Source: Micromonospora sp. KC213
Lineage (GTDB): Bacteria > Actinomycetota > Actinomycetes > Mycobacteriales > Micromonosporaceae
Assembly (NCBI RefSeq): GCF_004348325.1
Contig: NZ_SMKF01000004.1
Coordinates: 1 to 64,000, forward strand
DNA: 64,000 nucleotides
Direction of reading: 5' to 3'
A program made the position numbers and the translations under genes. Positions within the stretch are counted from its first letter, which is position 1, and every line of letters starts with the position of its first letter. Shown here one piece after another: positions 34,845 to 43,603 of the stretch. The notes beneath the pieces were generated by a model. It did not search any database and was not told where the DNA came from. It worked only from the letters and a program-made list of their open reading frames with translations.

Positions 34845-35408
34845 ATGGCCATCGACATCGTGGATCAGGTCGCCGCCGCCGTTGCCTCCCGCGAGCCGGT
34901 CAACGGCATACGCATCGTCGGCATCGATGGCCCGAGCGGCTCCGGAAAGAGCCACCTTGCCCACAACCTCTCCGAGGTGCTCAACGCTCCGATCATCGAG
35001 ATTGACGACTTCGTGTCGTGGGACGACTTCGCCGGATGGTGGCCACGTTTCGAAGCCCAGGTACTCACGCCGCTGCTTCGCGGCCAGGAAGCCCACTACC
35101 AGGCAAGAGACTGGACGGACTGGTACGGCAACACCCTCGGCGAGTGGAAGACCCAGCCCTGGACACCTACCATGATTTTCGAAGGCATCGCCTGCACCCG
35201 TCGTGAGACGATCGGTCGGCTCGCCTACGCCATCTGGGTCGACGCACCCGCACCGTTGCGGCTGGCGCGCGGCCTCGCCCGCGACGGTTCCTTTGCCGGT
35301 GCCGAGCAGTTCTGGCAGAAGCGGATGGCCGAGGAGGAAGAGTTCTTCGCCTCCGACGGCACCCGCAACCGCGCCGACCTCATCATCGACACTGCACACC
35401 ACGGATGA
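34845..35408 (+). CDS. Uridine-kinase-like P-loop NTPase
   Basis: A 187-residue protein. Walker A is GIDGPSGSGKSHLA (about residues 25-38), followed by an acidic PIIEIDDFVSW that resembles the substrate/Mg site of uridine and nucleoside kinases. Then come TMIFEGIACTRRE and VDAPAPLRLARGLARDG, a lid-like region, and EEEFFASDGTRNRADLIID. Length and motif order fit the uridine kinase / (d)NTP kinase-like family in actinobacteria. The true substrate is unproven. Its stop overlaps the start of a short GntR-like remnant (ATGA at 35405). Confidence 0.85.
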   Translation: MAIDIVDQVAAAVASREPVNGIRIVGIDGPSGSGKSHLAHNLSEVLNAPIIEIDDFVSWDDFAGWWPRFEAQVLTPLLRGQEAHYQARDWTDWYGNTLGEWKTQPWTPTMIFEGIACTRRETIGRLAYAIWVDAPAPLRLARGLARDGSFAGAEQFWQKRMAEEEEFFASDGTRNRADLIIDTAHHG

Positions 35409-35539
35409 CCGCGACTTCGCTTGCCTCGGCGTACGAGGAAATGGCCAACCAGATCCGGACGGATCAGCGCGGCCTCTCCGCGGGCAGCTGTCAGAGAATC
35501 TTTGCTCCAACTCGCTCCGGCACGGCCGGGTGCTGGTAA
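35405..35539 (+). pseudogene. GntR-type helix-turn-helix N-terminal remnant
   Basis: A 44-residue frame overlapping the kinase stop reads ASAYEEMANQIRTDQRGLSA. This is similar to the first helix of GntR winged-helix domains (YxxxAxxIRxDIxxGRLxxG), then loses similarity and stops. The recognition helix is absent. Short and tentative. Confidence 0.35.
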
Positions 35540-35800
35540 CGCCGGCTTTGCCGAGCGGTCGTTGACGTCCTGGTGCTCGTTGTCGACCGCGCTCCGTCGG
35601 CTGGCGTCAGGTGCGTTTGGCGGCCAACCGCCATATCTTGCTGCCCGCGCTGCCGGTTGTATCTGGTGCCGCGTAGGCCGCGCTGTCCTGTCCGCTGGAA
35701 CGCTTCGGAGTCTGGACCGACTCTTCGGATGATCTTGCGGGTGTCCGTGGTCGCTTTTCGGGTGTAGGCACTGATCGGTGCTTGCGAGGCTGGTCTGTCA

Positions 35801-36967
35801 CTAAGAACGCTCGTCCAGGTGGGTGACGCGCAGGATTTCGTCGACGAGGTCATCGACATCGCGGCCGTCGGTGTCGATGCGTAGGTCGCCGACCCCGGCG
35901 CGGTCGAGTGCTTCCGCTTGGGCTGCCGCCTGGTCGGCTGCCGCCTGCAGTGTCGCTACCGGCTGGCCGATGAGCTGGTCGCCGGCGAGGTCGACTGGGC
36001 GGATGCCTTTGCCGCGTTGCAGGATCCGCTGGTGAATGGTTTCCCGCCCGGCGTGGAGTCGGCACACGGTCAGGGTGGTGGCAGGTAGCGCGGCGGCGTA
36101 GGCGCGCACCGTGGCGTCGCTGTCGACGTCGCCAATCAGAACCAGCCGTTGCGCGCCGGCGGCGTGGTAGGTCCGCCACAGCGCGGCCAGGTTGGCCGCC
36201 TTGAGCCGGTGGTTGCCGGGATCGTCGGGCGGGGTGGGCTGGTGGAATCCGATCTGTTCGAGGTCAACGAGCGCGGTGTGGAATCCGGATGCGCGGATTC
36301 GCTGGTACAGCTGCCCACCCACGGTCGACTTGCCGATTGCGGTCACGCCGCACACCCACACGACCTCGCCCGGTGCGTGGTCCGCCGCCGGCTGGACGGA
36401 GCCGCGGTGGAGGGCGGCGGGCGCAGTGGTCCACCCGTTCAACCATGCCGACACCAGGTCGACGACGGCGCTGGCCGGCAGCCGGGTGGTGTCGACATAC
36501 TCGTCGACGGCGTGGACACGGTCGAGTTCGTCGGCGTGGGCGAGTTGCTTGTCGATGTCTTCGCCGGAGCGTCCCCGTCCGGTCAGGCGTCGGCGCAGTT
36601 CGGACAGGTCCGCGCGAAGCCGCAGTGTCCGCACGGCGGCGTGCGGCAGGAGACCGCGGTCGACCCCGCGTTGAGGATCGACGACTCCGGACACGACAAC
36701 GATCCACGCACCGGCGGCGCGCTGGTTGGCCGCCACCGCGTCGAGGTTGCGGGCCTTCATCCGGTGCCGACCGTTGTCGTCGGCGGGTTCGGGTATCCAG
36801 TCGTCGGGCTGCGGCGGGCCGTAACACATCCCCAGCTGGTCGATGTCGACATAGCCAGCCGGCGTGCCATCTGCGGTGAGCCGGGTGAACAGCTCCCAGC
36901 CGACCGTGGACTTGCCCACCCCCGGCGGCCCATAGAGCCACAGCACCGGCGTCGCGTCTCCACCCAT
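35801..36967 (-). CDS. Tandem P-loop nucleotide kinase-like protein (two Walker A domains)
   Basis: A 388-residue protein with an internal duplication. Half 1 has VLWLYGPPGVGKSTVGWELF (about residues 8-27), then AGYVDIDQLGMCYGPP and HRMKARNLDAVAANQRAAGA. Half 2 has VVWVCGVTAIGKSTVGGQLY (about 205), then TALVDLEQIGFHQPTPP and HRLKAANLAALWRTYHAAGA. Walker A is consensus in half 1 (GPPGVGKST) and atypical in half 2 (GVTAIGKST) but keeps Lys-Ser-Thr. Such domains resemble AAA_33/zeta-toxin- or kinase-like P-loop proteins. No known function for the tandem form. Monocistronic. Confidence 0.82.
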   Translation of the reverse strand: MGGDATPVLWLYGPPGVGKSTVGWELFTRLTADGTPAGYVDIDQLGMCYGPPQPDDWIPEPADDNGRHRMKARNLDAVAANQRAAGAWIVVVSGVVDPQRGVDRGLLPHAAVRTLRLRADLSELRRRLTGRGRSGEDIDKQLAHADELDRVHAVDEYVDTTRLPASAVVDLVSAWLNGWTTAPAALHRGSVQPAADHAPGEVVWVCGVTAIGKSTVGGQLYQRIRASGFHTALVDLEQIGFHQPTPPDDPGNHRLKAANLAALWRTYHAAGAQRLVLIGDVDSDATVRAYAAALPATTLTVCRLHAGRETIHQRILQRGKGIRPVDLAGDQLIGQPVATLQAAADQAAAQAEALDRAGVGDLRIDTDGRDVDDLVDEILRVTHLDERS

Positions 36968-37382
36968 CCGGCCATCTCACCACCGGGAGCGGTCAAGGAT
37001 CACGGCATTTTCGGGCCAACTGTGTCGCACCCGCCTTGAGGGTGGCGGGCGCGTCGGGCAGATCTTGTGACTGGTGGGGCCCGGTCCGGTCGGGATGCGG
37101 TTGCCGGGGCACAATTCCGGGCGGGACAGGGCGCCCTCGAGCTGGTCGCCGCCGAGTACCTGCGGCCGATCCCCGCACAGTCGGACTACCTCGACGCCGC
37201 GACCAACCCGGTGCCCTGGCCCACCCGATCCAGACCCCGCCAGCCCCGAGGCGGGCGGCCCACGCTCGGCGCCGAGAAGCGCGTGACCGGCAGCAAGCGG
37301 TCGAATACGGCCGTGTCAGGTGACGATTCCGGTGCGACTGGCTCGTCATCCCGGTGTCAGCCCATCACGAGAGGAGAACGCG
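36968..37382. other. Intergenic region without a recognisable gene
   Basis: About 415 bases between the divergent tandem P-loop gene and the DGPF gene. A frame reading AQFRAGQGALELVAAEYLRP is open at 37109 but matches nothing I know. It should contain the promoter of the DGPF-sigma pair. Confidence 0.4.
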
Positions 37383-37754
37383 ATGCGTTACGCGCTGTTG
37401 ATGCACTACGCCGAGCCGGGTGCGGGCGATCTGGACGAGGAGGTGATCGCCGAGGCGCGGCGGGCCTTCGATGTGTATGCCAAGGCTCTCGAACAGGCCG
37501 GGGTGCTGCGCTCGGCGGACGTGCTGCAGCCGACCGGCGCTACGACCACGGTCACCCGCCGTGAGGGTGGCCTACGCGTGCAAGACGGGCCGTTCGCGGA
37601 GACCAAGGAGGCCCTCGCCGGGGTGTTCCTGATCGACGTGCCGGACCTAAACGCGGCGATCGGTTGGGCGGAGAAGTGCCCCGGTGCTCAGTGGGGCGTA
37701 CTGGAGATCCGGCCGGTGGCGACGGCGTTCCTGGACGGCCGGTGGTCAGCCTGA
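37383..37754 (+). CDS. YCII-related (DGPF-domain) protein
   Basis: A 123-residue protein with the features of the YCII/DGPF family: MRYALLMHYAEPG at the N-terminus, the signature RVQDGPFAETKEALAGVFLI in the middle and a C-terminal helix and strand (AIGWAEKCPGAQWGVLEIRP). ATG 37383 is preceded by GAGAGGAG-like purines. The stop lies inside the next gene (GTG 37742), a 13-base overlap. DGPF proteins are a recurring partner of ECF42 sigma factors; their biochemical role is not established. Confidence 0.92.
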   Translation: MRYALLMHYAEPGAGDLDEEVIAEARRAFDVYAKALEQAGVLRSADVLQPTGATTTVTRREGGLRVQDGPFAETKEALAGVFLIDVPDLNAAIGWAEKCPGAQWGVLEIRPVATAFLDGRWSA

Positions 37755-39001
37755 CCGGCGATCGCCCGGACCCGGCCGGACCGGCGTTGCTCGCCGCCGG
37801 CCTGGCCGCCCGGGAGAGCCGGGGTCGGCTGCTCGCGCTACTGTCCGCTGCGGTGAACGACCTCACCGCAGCCGAGGACGCGTTGGCCGACGCGTTCGAG
37901 CGTGCCCTGCGGACCTGGCCGCAACGGGGTGTGCCGGACAACCCGGACGGGTGGCTGCTGGCCGTAGCTCGTAACCGGCTGCGCGACTGGTGGAAGTCGG
38001 CCGCGGCCCGGCGCACCGTCGGTCTCGACCCGGAGCGAGACGCCCCGGCGTACGTCCAAGACTTAGACGTCGAGGCGATCCCGGACCGGCGACTGGAGTT
38101 GATGCTGGTCTGCGCTCACCCGGCGATCGACCGTACGGTACACACCCCGCTGATGCTCGACACGGTGCTGGGCTTCACCGCCGGGCAGATCGCCGGGGCC
38201 TTCGCCATGCCCACCGCCACGATGGCCACCCGGCTGGTCCGTGCGAAGAAGCGCATCAAGGCGGCCGGCATCCCGTTCCGCCTGCCGGACCGCGATGACC
38301 TACCCGCCCGGATGGCCGCCGTGCTCGAAGCCGTCTACGGCGTCTACGTCATCGACTGGGCCACCACCGGACCGCAGCCACGTACCGTGCCCGGCGAGGC
38401 GCAGCATCTGGCCGAGATCCTCACCGGCCTGGTCCCCGATGACCCCGAGGCGCACGGCCTGGCCGCGCTGGTCCAGCTCTCCGCCGCCCGGGCCGCGGCC
38501 CGCACCGACCCCGGCGGGCGGTTCGTCCCGCTGGCCGAGCAGGACCCGGCACGCTGGGACCATGAGCTGATCGGCCGGGCACACGAGCACCTGCAGGCCG
38601 CACACGCCCTCGGCCGGCTCGGGCGGTACCAGATCGAGGCGGGCATCCAGGCGGTGCACTGCGCCCGGGCGCGGACCGGTACGACCAACTGGCCAGTCCT
38701 GCTAGACCTGCACCGGATCCTCCAGACCCTCGCACCGTCCCTGGGCGGCGGTGTCGCGTTCGCCGCGGTCACCGCCGAGGTGAACGGGCCAGCGGCCGGA
38801 CTTGCCCGGCTCGACGAGCTGCTGACCGGGACGGGGACAGCCGGCGAGCGTTTCCAGCCAGCCCGCGCGGTCCGGGCCCACCTGCTGGAGCGCCTCGGCA
38901 GGACGACCGAGGCCGCCGCCGCGTACGACAGCGCCGTCGCCCTCACCCACGACCCGGCCGAACGTGCCTACCTACAGCACCGCCGTGCCGCGCTCGGTTA
39001 G
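37742..39001 (+). CDS. ECF42-type RNA polymerase sigma factor with C-terminal TPR-like extension
   Basis: A 419-residue protein from GTG 37742. Region 2 is modified (LLALLSAAVNDLTAAEDALA, DAFERALRTWPQRG, GWLLAVARNRLRDWWKSA), and region 4 includes LMLDTVLGFTAGQIAGAFAM and MATRLVRAKKRIKAAGIPF. The last 230 residues form helical repeats (HEHLQAAHALGRLGRYQIEA and similar), typical of ECF42 sigma factors, which need this extension rather than an anti-sigma factor. Overlap with the DGPF gene indicates co-translation. Target promoters are not visible here beyond a probable one in 36968-37382. Confidence 0.92.
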   Translation: MVSLTGDRPDPAGPALLAAGLAARESRGRLLALLSAAVNDLTAAEDALADAFERALRTWPQRGVPDNPDGWLLAVARNRLRDWWKSAAARRTVGLDPERDAPAYVQDLDVEAIPDRRLELMLVCAHPAIDRTVHTPLMLDTVLGFTAGQIAGAFAMPTATMATRLVRAKKRIKAAGIPFRLPDRDDLPARMAAVLEAVYGVYVIDWATTGPQPRTVPGEAQHLAEILTGLVPDDPEAHGLAALVQLSAARAAARTDPGGRFVPLAEQDPARWDHELIGRAHEHLQAAHALGRLGRYQIEAGIQAVHCARARTGTTNWPVLLDLHRILQTLAPSLGGGVAFAAVTAEVNGPAAGLARLDELLTGTGTAGERFQPARAVRAHLLERLGRTTEAAAAYDSAVALTHDPAERAYLQHRRAALG

Positions 39002-39132
39002 CGAACCTTCGCCGGATGCAGAGTGCGCTCGAACTCGGACACGATCTTGTCGCTGTCGGGGACGGCGGCCAACGATGGTCACCTCATCGAAAGTCGGCGG
39101 CTGGCCCTATTCCGCGCCCGGCGGCGACCAGC

Positions 39133-40110
39133 TCATCGGCCGTCGTACGACCAGTAGTCGCCCGGCGGCAGTTGCACCCACAGGTCCGGCGATCCGGTGA
39201 ACGGTCGGGCGTCTGTCAACGCCAGACCTACGTAGGCACAGCAGTAGGCGAGGGCGTTGCCCTGGTACAGGTAGGTACGCAGGATTTCCTCGGCCGAGTC
39301 GTCGGAGGCGGCCCACCCCCCACCAGGATGCAGATCCCATCCTTCGACGGCGCGGTCGCGCAGGATGCTGCCCTGATTTCCGCTCTTCGGATTGGCGTAC
39401 ATCGAATAGCAGACCGTGCCGATCGACAGGCGCCTCGACACCCCGGGCATTTCTGCCCCGTACGCCCACGGCTGGCTGACGACGCAGCCGCCCGGCACGT
39501 CGGTCACGCCCAGGGTCAACACGGCCTCGTCGCTCAACGAGTCGCCCCACAGCTGTTCGACCATTGACTCGGCGTCGTCCCACTCGGCGGCCCTGGCGTC
39601 CAGACGCCGCACGGCCTCAGCCGCGTCGATACCGGCCACACAGGACAAACTCAAACCGTCGTAGTCGACCTTCTTGAAGACGGCGGTGAGACGGCGTGCC
39701 TCGGCGACGGCGGCGGACTCGGCCGGCGAGAGACTGGGGACTCCGGGTGGGACGGTGAAGAGATCGGGAGTCAGGCTGGCCAGGCTGAGCCGCCCCGGTG
39801 ACCAGCCGGCCATCATCGGTCGCCAGGGATCAGCGCCGGCGGCGGCGAGCGCGCGGGCGTTGTCGGGCTTGTCGGTGTGCACGGCCACCCACAGCGCGGT
39901 ACGGCCGTTGTGCTCGGCGTCGATGTCGTCGACCAGGGCAGCTAGCGCCGCCACCACGTGGGCCGAGCCATGTTCGGCGGCCACGTGCAACACCGGCCCC
40001 CAGTGGGGTACGTGGCCGTTCGGGTCGGCACCAGCGGCGAGCCGGGCCTGGACCTCGCCGGTGTCCGACCACGACTGCCAGCCCATCCCGGCCCAACCGT
40101 TTCCGTTCAC
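39133..40110 (-). CDS. Ankyrin-repeat protein with uncharacterised C-terminal domain
   Basis: A 325-residue protein from GTG 40110. Residues 17-100 contain two to three ankyrin-type repeats (VQARLAAGADPNGH, GPVLHVAAEHGSAHVVAALA, GRTALWVAVHTDKPDNARAL and AAGADP). The remaining 220 residues have no named domain; VKFKKVDYDG-like, GGCVVSQPWAYG and YQGNALAYCCAYVGLAL segments are seen. No signal peptide; probably cytoplasmic. The frame is open upstream to 40617, but that part is out of the family and overlaps an IS256 remnant. Convergent with the sigma gene. Confidence 0.8.
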   Translation of the reverse strand: MNGNGWAGMGWQSWSDTGEVQARLAAGADPNGHVPHWGPVLHVAAEHGSAHVVAALAALVDDIDAEHNGRTALWVAVHTDKPDNARALAAAGADPWRPMMAGWSPGRLSLASLTPDLFTVPPGVPSLSPAESAAVAEARRLTAVFKKVDYDGLSLSCVAGIDAAEAVRRLDARAAEWDDAESMVEQLWGDSLSDEAVLTLGVTDVPGGCVVSQPWAYGAEMPGVSRRLSIGTVCYSMYANPKSGNQGSILRDRAVEGWDLHPGGGWAASDDSAEEILRTYLYQGNALAYCCAYVGLALTDARPFTGSPDLWVQLPPGDYWSYDGR

Positions 40111-40399
40111 GATGCCGTCCCCTCCGCTGCCAGACCTGATGGCTGGCCGAGCATAGAGGCATCCACCGACGGAAAGGCGGCGGTCCGTAGTGCTACCACG
40201 CTGCCATGGCCAGTGGGCGATGGCCACCGTCATGGCCCGCCACCGAACCCCAGCCGCATAGCCGTTGATCAACGGGCTTGCGGTCGAGGGCGATGGGATC
40301 GACAACGTCACCTCGACGAACCAGTGGGCACCGCTGCGGTTCGACCTGCCGGTGGCGGACGACCTGCCCGGGCGGGCACGCCGGCTGCACCACGTGGCG

Positions 40400-41010
40400 T
40401 GCGGACCTACCGGCTCGGAATGTACAACCCCGAGGCCCTCGCCCGGTTGCGGCTGGATCGGCCGGAGCTGTCCCGGCAGGCCGAGTGCCCACGTGCTCGC
40501 ACGGCCTTGCGGATACGGGCGTTGACCGACTCGATCGCGTTCGTCGAGCAGATGACCTCGCGGATCTCGACGTCGAAGGCGAGGAACGGCACGAACTCGG
40601 CCCACGCGGCGGATCACAGCTTCACGATCGCCGGATACTTACGGTGCCGGGCACACCGTCTCCACCGCCTCCGGCAGGCCCGGTCAGGCGCCGCTGCCGG
40701 TTGCGCACGATCTGCGGCTCGAACGTGCCCGCCGCGTCCCGCGGCACCCGGACCTCGACCGGCCCGACTTCGGTGAGCACGATCTTGGTCCGGCTGCCGT
40801 TCGGGTGTTCCCGCTACCCCGACACAGAGACGTGCTTGTCGTCGCCGACGTGATCTGATCTCGCCATCCAACGCCGACCCCAGGACCCGTTTCGTCAGCT
40901 GCAGCAGCCCACCCTCGCCGGTCGCTTCAGCCCGTCACCACGAGTTCGATCGACCAGCATCGCGATCAACTGCTCATCCGTGACCGTCAACAGCTGAGGT
41001 CTCCACAGAA
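40400..41010 (-). pseudogene. IS256-type (mutator) transposase remnant 3, internally deleted
   Basis: On the minus strand: VTDEQLIAMLVDRTRGDGLK (about 41000-40940), then GLLQLTKRVLGSALDGEIRS in another frame. Then NRTKTVLTEVGPV-like and RDAAGTFEPQIVRNRQRR sequences (about 40800-40690), and directly after that MPFLAFDVEIREVICSTNAI, ESVNARIRKAVRARGH (40592-40480). These are the N- and C-terminal parts of a mutator transposase whose central DDE region has been deleted; frames change several times. It is a different IS256 subtype from the copies at 2.8 and 34.3 kb. Confidence 0.75.
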
Positions 41011-41100
41011 CCCGGGGCGGTTTACCGGGACCGTTGCACCTCGCGCTGTGATTGGGCGCCGAGCAGCATGATGAGCGCCTGATGGGTCGGATTGGGACGG

Positions 41101-42960
41101 TCAACCGGGCCGTTCGTTTCGGGTAGCCACTCCTGGCGAAAACCCTCGGTCGAGGTGGTACACGAACGCGCCGGCTATCTCCTCCCGGGTGATGCCGAGG
41201 CCGTCCAACGGTCGGGTGGCGACGCCGTCCCAGGGCGTGCCGGCGAGCCGATCCGGCAGGACGACCACCGAGCGGATGCCGACCTGCCGGAGGAAGGCGA
41301 TGCTGCTCGGGTCGGGGAAGGCCATGCTCGTCGTGCGGATCTGCTGCTGACTGTCCGGCACGAAGGTCATCGAGCCGTTGGCGATGCGGGGAAACCCGTC
41401 GGTGGACCAGAGCATGACGTGCGATTCGGAGACACCGTCGCTGGGCAGGACCAGTATCGGATCGGCCGCCGCCCGCAGCGCTGCCGGCGCGGGCGGCACG
41501 GTGGGGTGTGGTGTCCGGTTGACGCCTTCGACCAGGACCAGCAGCAGGGGCAGCAGGAGCGCGATGCCGCCGGCCAATTGCTGCCATCCCCGCGCCGGCC
41601 GGTGCCGTCCGAACTCGCTGATCGCTCCCGCCGCGAGAACGGCGAGCAGCAGGCTCGTCCACACCATGAGCCGCCCCGGGGTGCGTAGCGCCTCCCAGCC
41701 GGGGAGCAGTCGCGACAACGTCAGGTACCCCGGGTCGCCCTGACCGACGAGATTGCTGCCCAGCCCGAGTGCACCGCTGACCAGCACACCGAGCCCGAGC
41801 AGAACGCGGTGACGGACCCGGAACACCGAGAACGTCAGCCCGGCCGCGGCCAGGACGACCAACGTGACGCCGGGCAGCAGCGCCATCTCCGGCGGCCAGG
41901 ACAACTGGGCACGGGCAGGCTCGAAATGGTCACCCCACAGCCACGAGTCCGCGGGCGCGATGGCATATCCCCGTAGGGGTGGGGAGAACATCCGCGTCCA
42001 GGACAGATCCCGGCGCGCCTGCGGATTCAGCTCCACCACGTGCAGGAAGAAGGTCCCCAGCCAGACGCAGACGCCACCGAAGACGGCACCACCCAACAGG
42101 TTGGCCAGCACCACCCGGCGGCTAAACACCCATCTACCGGTCCGCCACCGGGCCCAGCCGACCGCGGCGGCCACCACCAGCCCGGTGCCGGCCAGGAAGT
42201 ACACCAGCGGCAGGCCGATCGCGAAGCCGAGGCTCACCTGCCAGGCGGCGACCAGCCAGCCGGCCACGATCCACCCGGGCCGATGCAGCCTCGGTCGGTG
42301 ACCGTGTCGCAGGGACCAGCCATGGCCGCGCGCCAGCATCGCCAGGCACAGGGCGATGCCGCCGGTGGAGAGGATGTTCAGGTGGCCGCTGTGGGCGAGC
42401 CGCCACGGTGCGAAGGCCCAGGCGACCCCCGCGAAGGCCGCCGCGGTCCGGATACCGCCCAGCTGGCGGACCAGGGCGTACGCCCCGACGAAGGCGAGTG
42501 CGTGGGCCAGCACGAAGAGCAGGTTGTAGCGGAAGACGGCTGCCTCCACACCGTGGCCGAAAAGGGCGGCGGGCGCGTAGCCGAGTAGGTTGTCGGTGTA
42601 GGCGAAGGTGTACGGCTCCGGGAAAAACGTATTGGAGTGCCACAGGCGAAGTGGGTCGGTGATCAGGGAGTGCCCGGCCCAGGCGACCTGCCATGCCTGC
42701 AATGTGGGATCCCCGATGTCGCCCGGGATGGTCGTCCGGGGATGTTTGAGCGTCGGCCAGGTGAGAAGCACGGCCAACGCCACACCGGCCAATGTCGCCA
42801 CCGACCATTCATGGCGCAGCAGTCGCGCCGCCATGTGACCGGCCGCCGCCAGCCACCCTCGTTCGTGTCGCGACCGGAGTTCCGGTTCTTCCTGGTCAGG
42901 ATGGGGGTGATGCCGGTCGCTGGACGGGGTGCCGCGAAGCCGTTGACGTATCGCCCGCAC
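41101..42960 (-). CDS. Polytopic membrane protein, GT-C glycosyltransferase-like
   Basis: A 619-residue protein from GTG 42960, fixed by an AGGAGG ribosome site at 42970-42965. At least ten TM helices are visible after residue 45 (VATLAGVALAVLLTWPTL, YNLLFVLAHALAFVGAYAL, RVVLANLLGGAVFGGVCVW and others). The first outer loop has GDIGDPTLQAWQVAWAGHSL, an acidic motif like that of GT-C glycosyltransferases that use polyprenyl-phosphate sugars. The C-terminal 130 residues are a soluble, probably extracytoplasmic domain (DPILVLPSDGVSESHVMLW). It likely transfers a sugar outside the membrane, but acceptor and donor are unknown. No glycan gene cluster is nearby. Confidence 0.8.
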   Translation of the reverse strand: MRAIRQRLRGTPSSDRHHPHPDQEEPELRSRHERGWLAAAGHMAARLLRHEWSVATLAGVALAVLLTWPTLKHPRTTIPGDIGDPTLQAWQVAWAGHSLITDPLRLWHSNTFFPEPYTFAYTDNLLGYAPAALFGHGVEAAVFRYNLLFVLAHALAFVGAYALVRQLGGIRTAAAFAGVAWAFAPWRLAHSGHLNILSTGGIALCLAMLARGHGWSLRHGHRPRLHRPGWIVAGWLVAAWQVSLGFAIGLPLVYFLAGTGLVVAAAVGWARWRTGRWVFSRRVVLANLLGGAVFGGVCVWLGTFFLHVVELNPQARRDLSWTRMFSPPLRGYAIAPADSWLWGDHFEPARAQLSWPPEMALLPGVTLVVLAAAGLTFSVFRVRHRVLLGLGVLVSGALGLGSNLVGQGDPGYLTLSRLLPGWEALRTPGRLMVWTSLLLAVLAAGAISEFGRHRPARGWQQLAGGIALLLPLLLVLVEGVNRTPHPTVPPAPAALRAAADPILVLPSDGVSESHVMLWSTDGFPRIANGSMTFVPDSQQQIRTTSMAFPDPSSIAFLRQVGIRSVVVLPDRLAGTPWDGVATRPLDGLGITREEIAGAFVYHLDRGFSPGVATRNERPG

Positions 42961-42972
42961 ATATCCTCCTGT
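42961..42972 (-). promoter_or_regulatory. Ribosome binding site that fixes the GTG start at 42960
   Basis: The minus strand reads ACAGGAGGATAT directly before GTG: a full AGGAGG with 4 bases of spacing. It excludes the longer open frame that extends to 43317. Confidence 0.8.
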
Positions 42973-43129
42973 CGATGGTCGGCGTCGGTCATCTAGCGTC
43001 GCATCGATGACAGGGCAAAGGCCATCATCGATGGGAACCGGAACTTCCAGGGTCGACGCTCTCACTTTTTGAAATTGGCGAAAGTGGATTGAGTGCTTGA
43101 AGGCGACAAATCGTGCGAGTCGTCGAGCG

Positions 43130-43270
43130 TCAATGACGACGTGGGTGAAACTTTGTGGGGGAGGGCCTTGGGTGGTTGAGGCGTCGGTAGACCGGGGCGA
43201 GCCGCGTGTGCAGCTCCTGGTAGACGGCGAAGGTCTCGTCGTAGACGGCCCGGTGCATCGGTCCGGCGTC
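43130..43270 (-). pseudogene. FGGY carbohydrate kinase, C-terminal remnant
   Basis: The minus strand frame reads YRPGLDAGPMHRAVYDETFA, VYQELHTRLAPVYRRLNH, then a stop at 43130. This is the last helix of xylulokinase- or glycerol-kinase-like FGGY proteins (YD-x-F-x-VY-x-ELY-x-x-L-x-P-x-F/Y). The rest of the kinase is absent. Its position just beyond the dehydrogenase genes of the 43-52 kb block suggests a lost sugar- or polyol-kinase step there. Confidence 0.6.
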
Positions 43271-43603
43271 AAGACCCGGTCGGTACGCACATCGGGCGCT
43301 GCGGTTGCAGCCTCCACGCTCCGACCGCCTTGTCACCACCCTTGATCACCATCGGATCAAACGCCGAGCCATTCTCGGCGGGCTCATCTACGAGTACGGA
43401 AGAGCCGCATAACAACCCAGCTCGGAGCCGGCGGCAAGGTTCCGACCTGAGCCGACAGAGCACGGCATGATCCGACGAACGATCATCCGGAGCGGATCAG
43501 CATTACTGCCTCGTCGGGGTGAGTGACCCGAGGAGGGCTGCGACGTCGGGCGCGACGGCGTAGCCGAGCATTCCGACCCCCAGGCGGGGCAGGGAACCCG
43601 TCG
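43271..43603. other. Intergenic region downstream of the iron alcohol dehydrogenase
   Basis: About 330 bases between the FGGY remnant and the stop of the dehydrogenase gene. No other frame or hairpin is recognised; the deletion that removed most of the FGGY gene probably lies at about 43270. Confidence 0.4.

Noticed and set aside
35491..35859. A 122-residue minus-strand frame downstream of the uridine-kinase-like gene
   Set aside because: Ser/Thr/Arg-rich without a domain, and overlaps the 3' end of the tandem P-loop gene.
42961..43317. Extension of the GT-C-like gene upstream to 43317
   Set aside because: The 119 extra residues are polar and unlike the family, while a full AGGAGG site sits 4 bases before GTG 42960.
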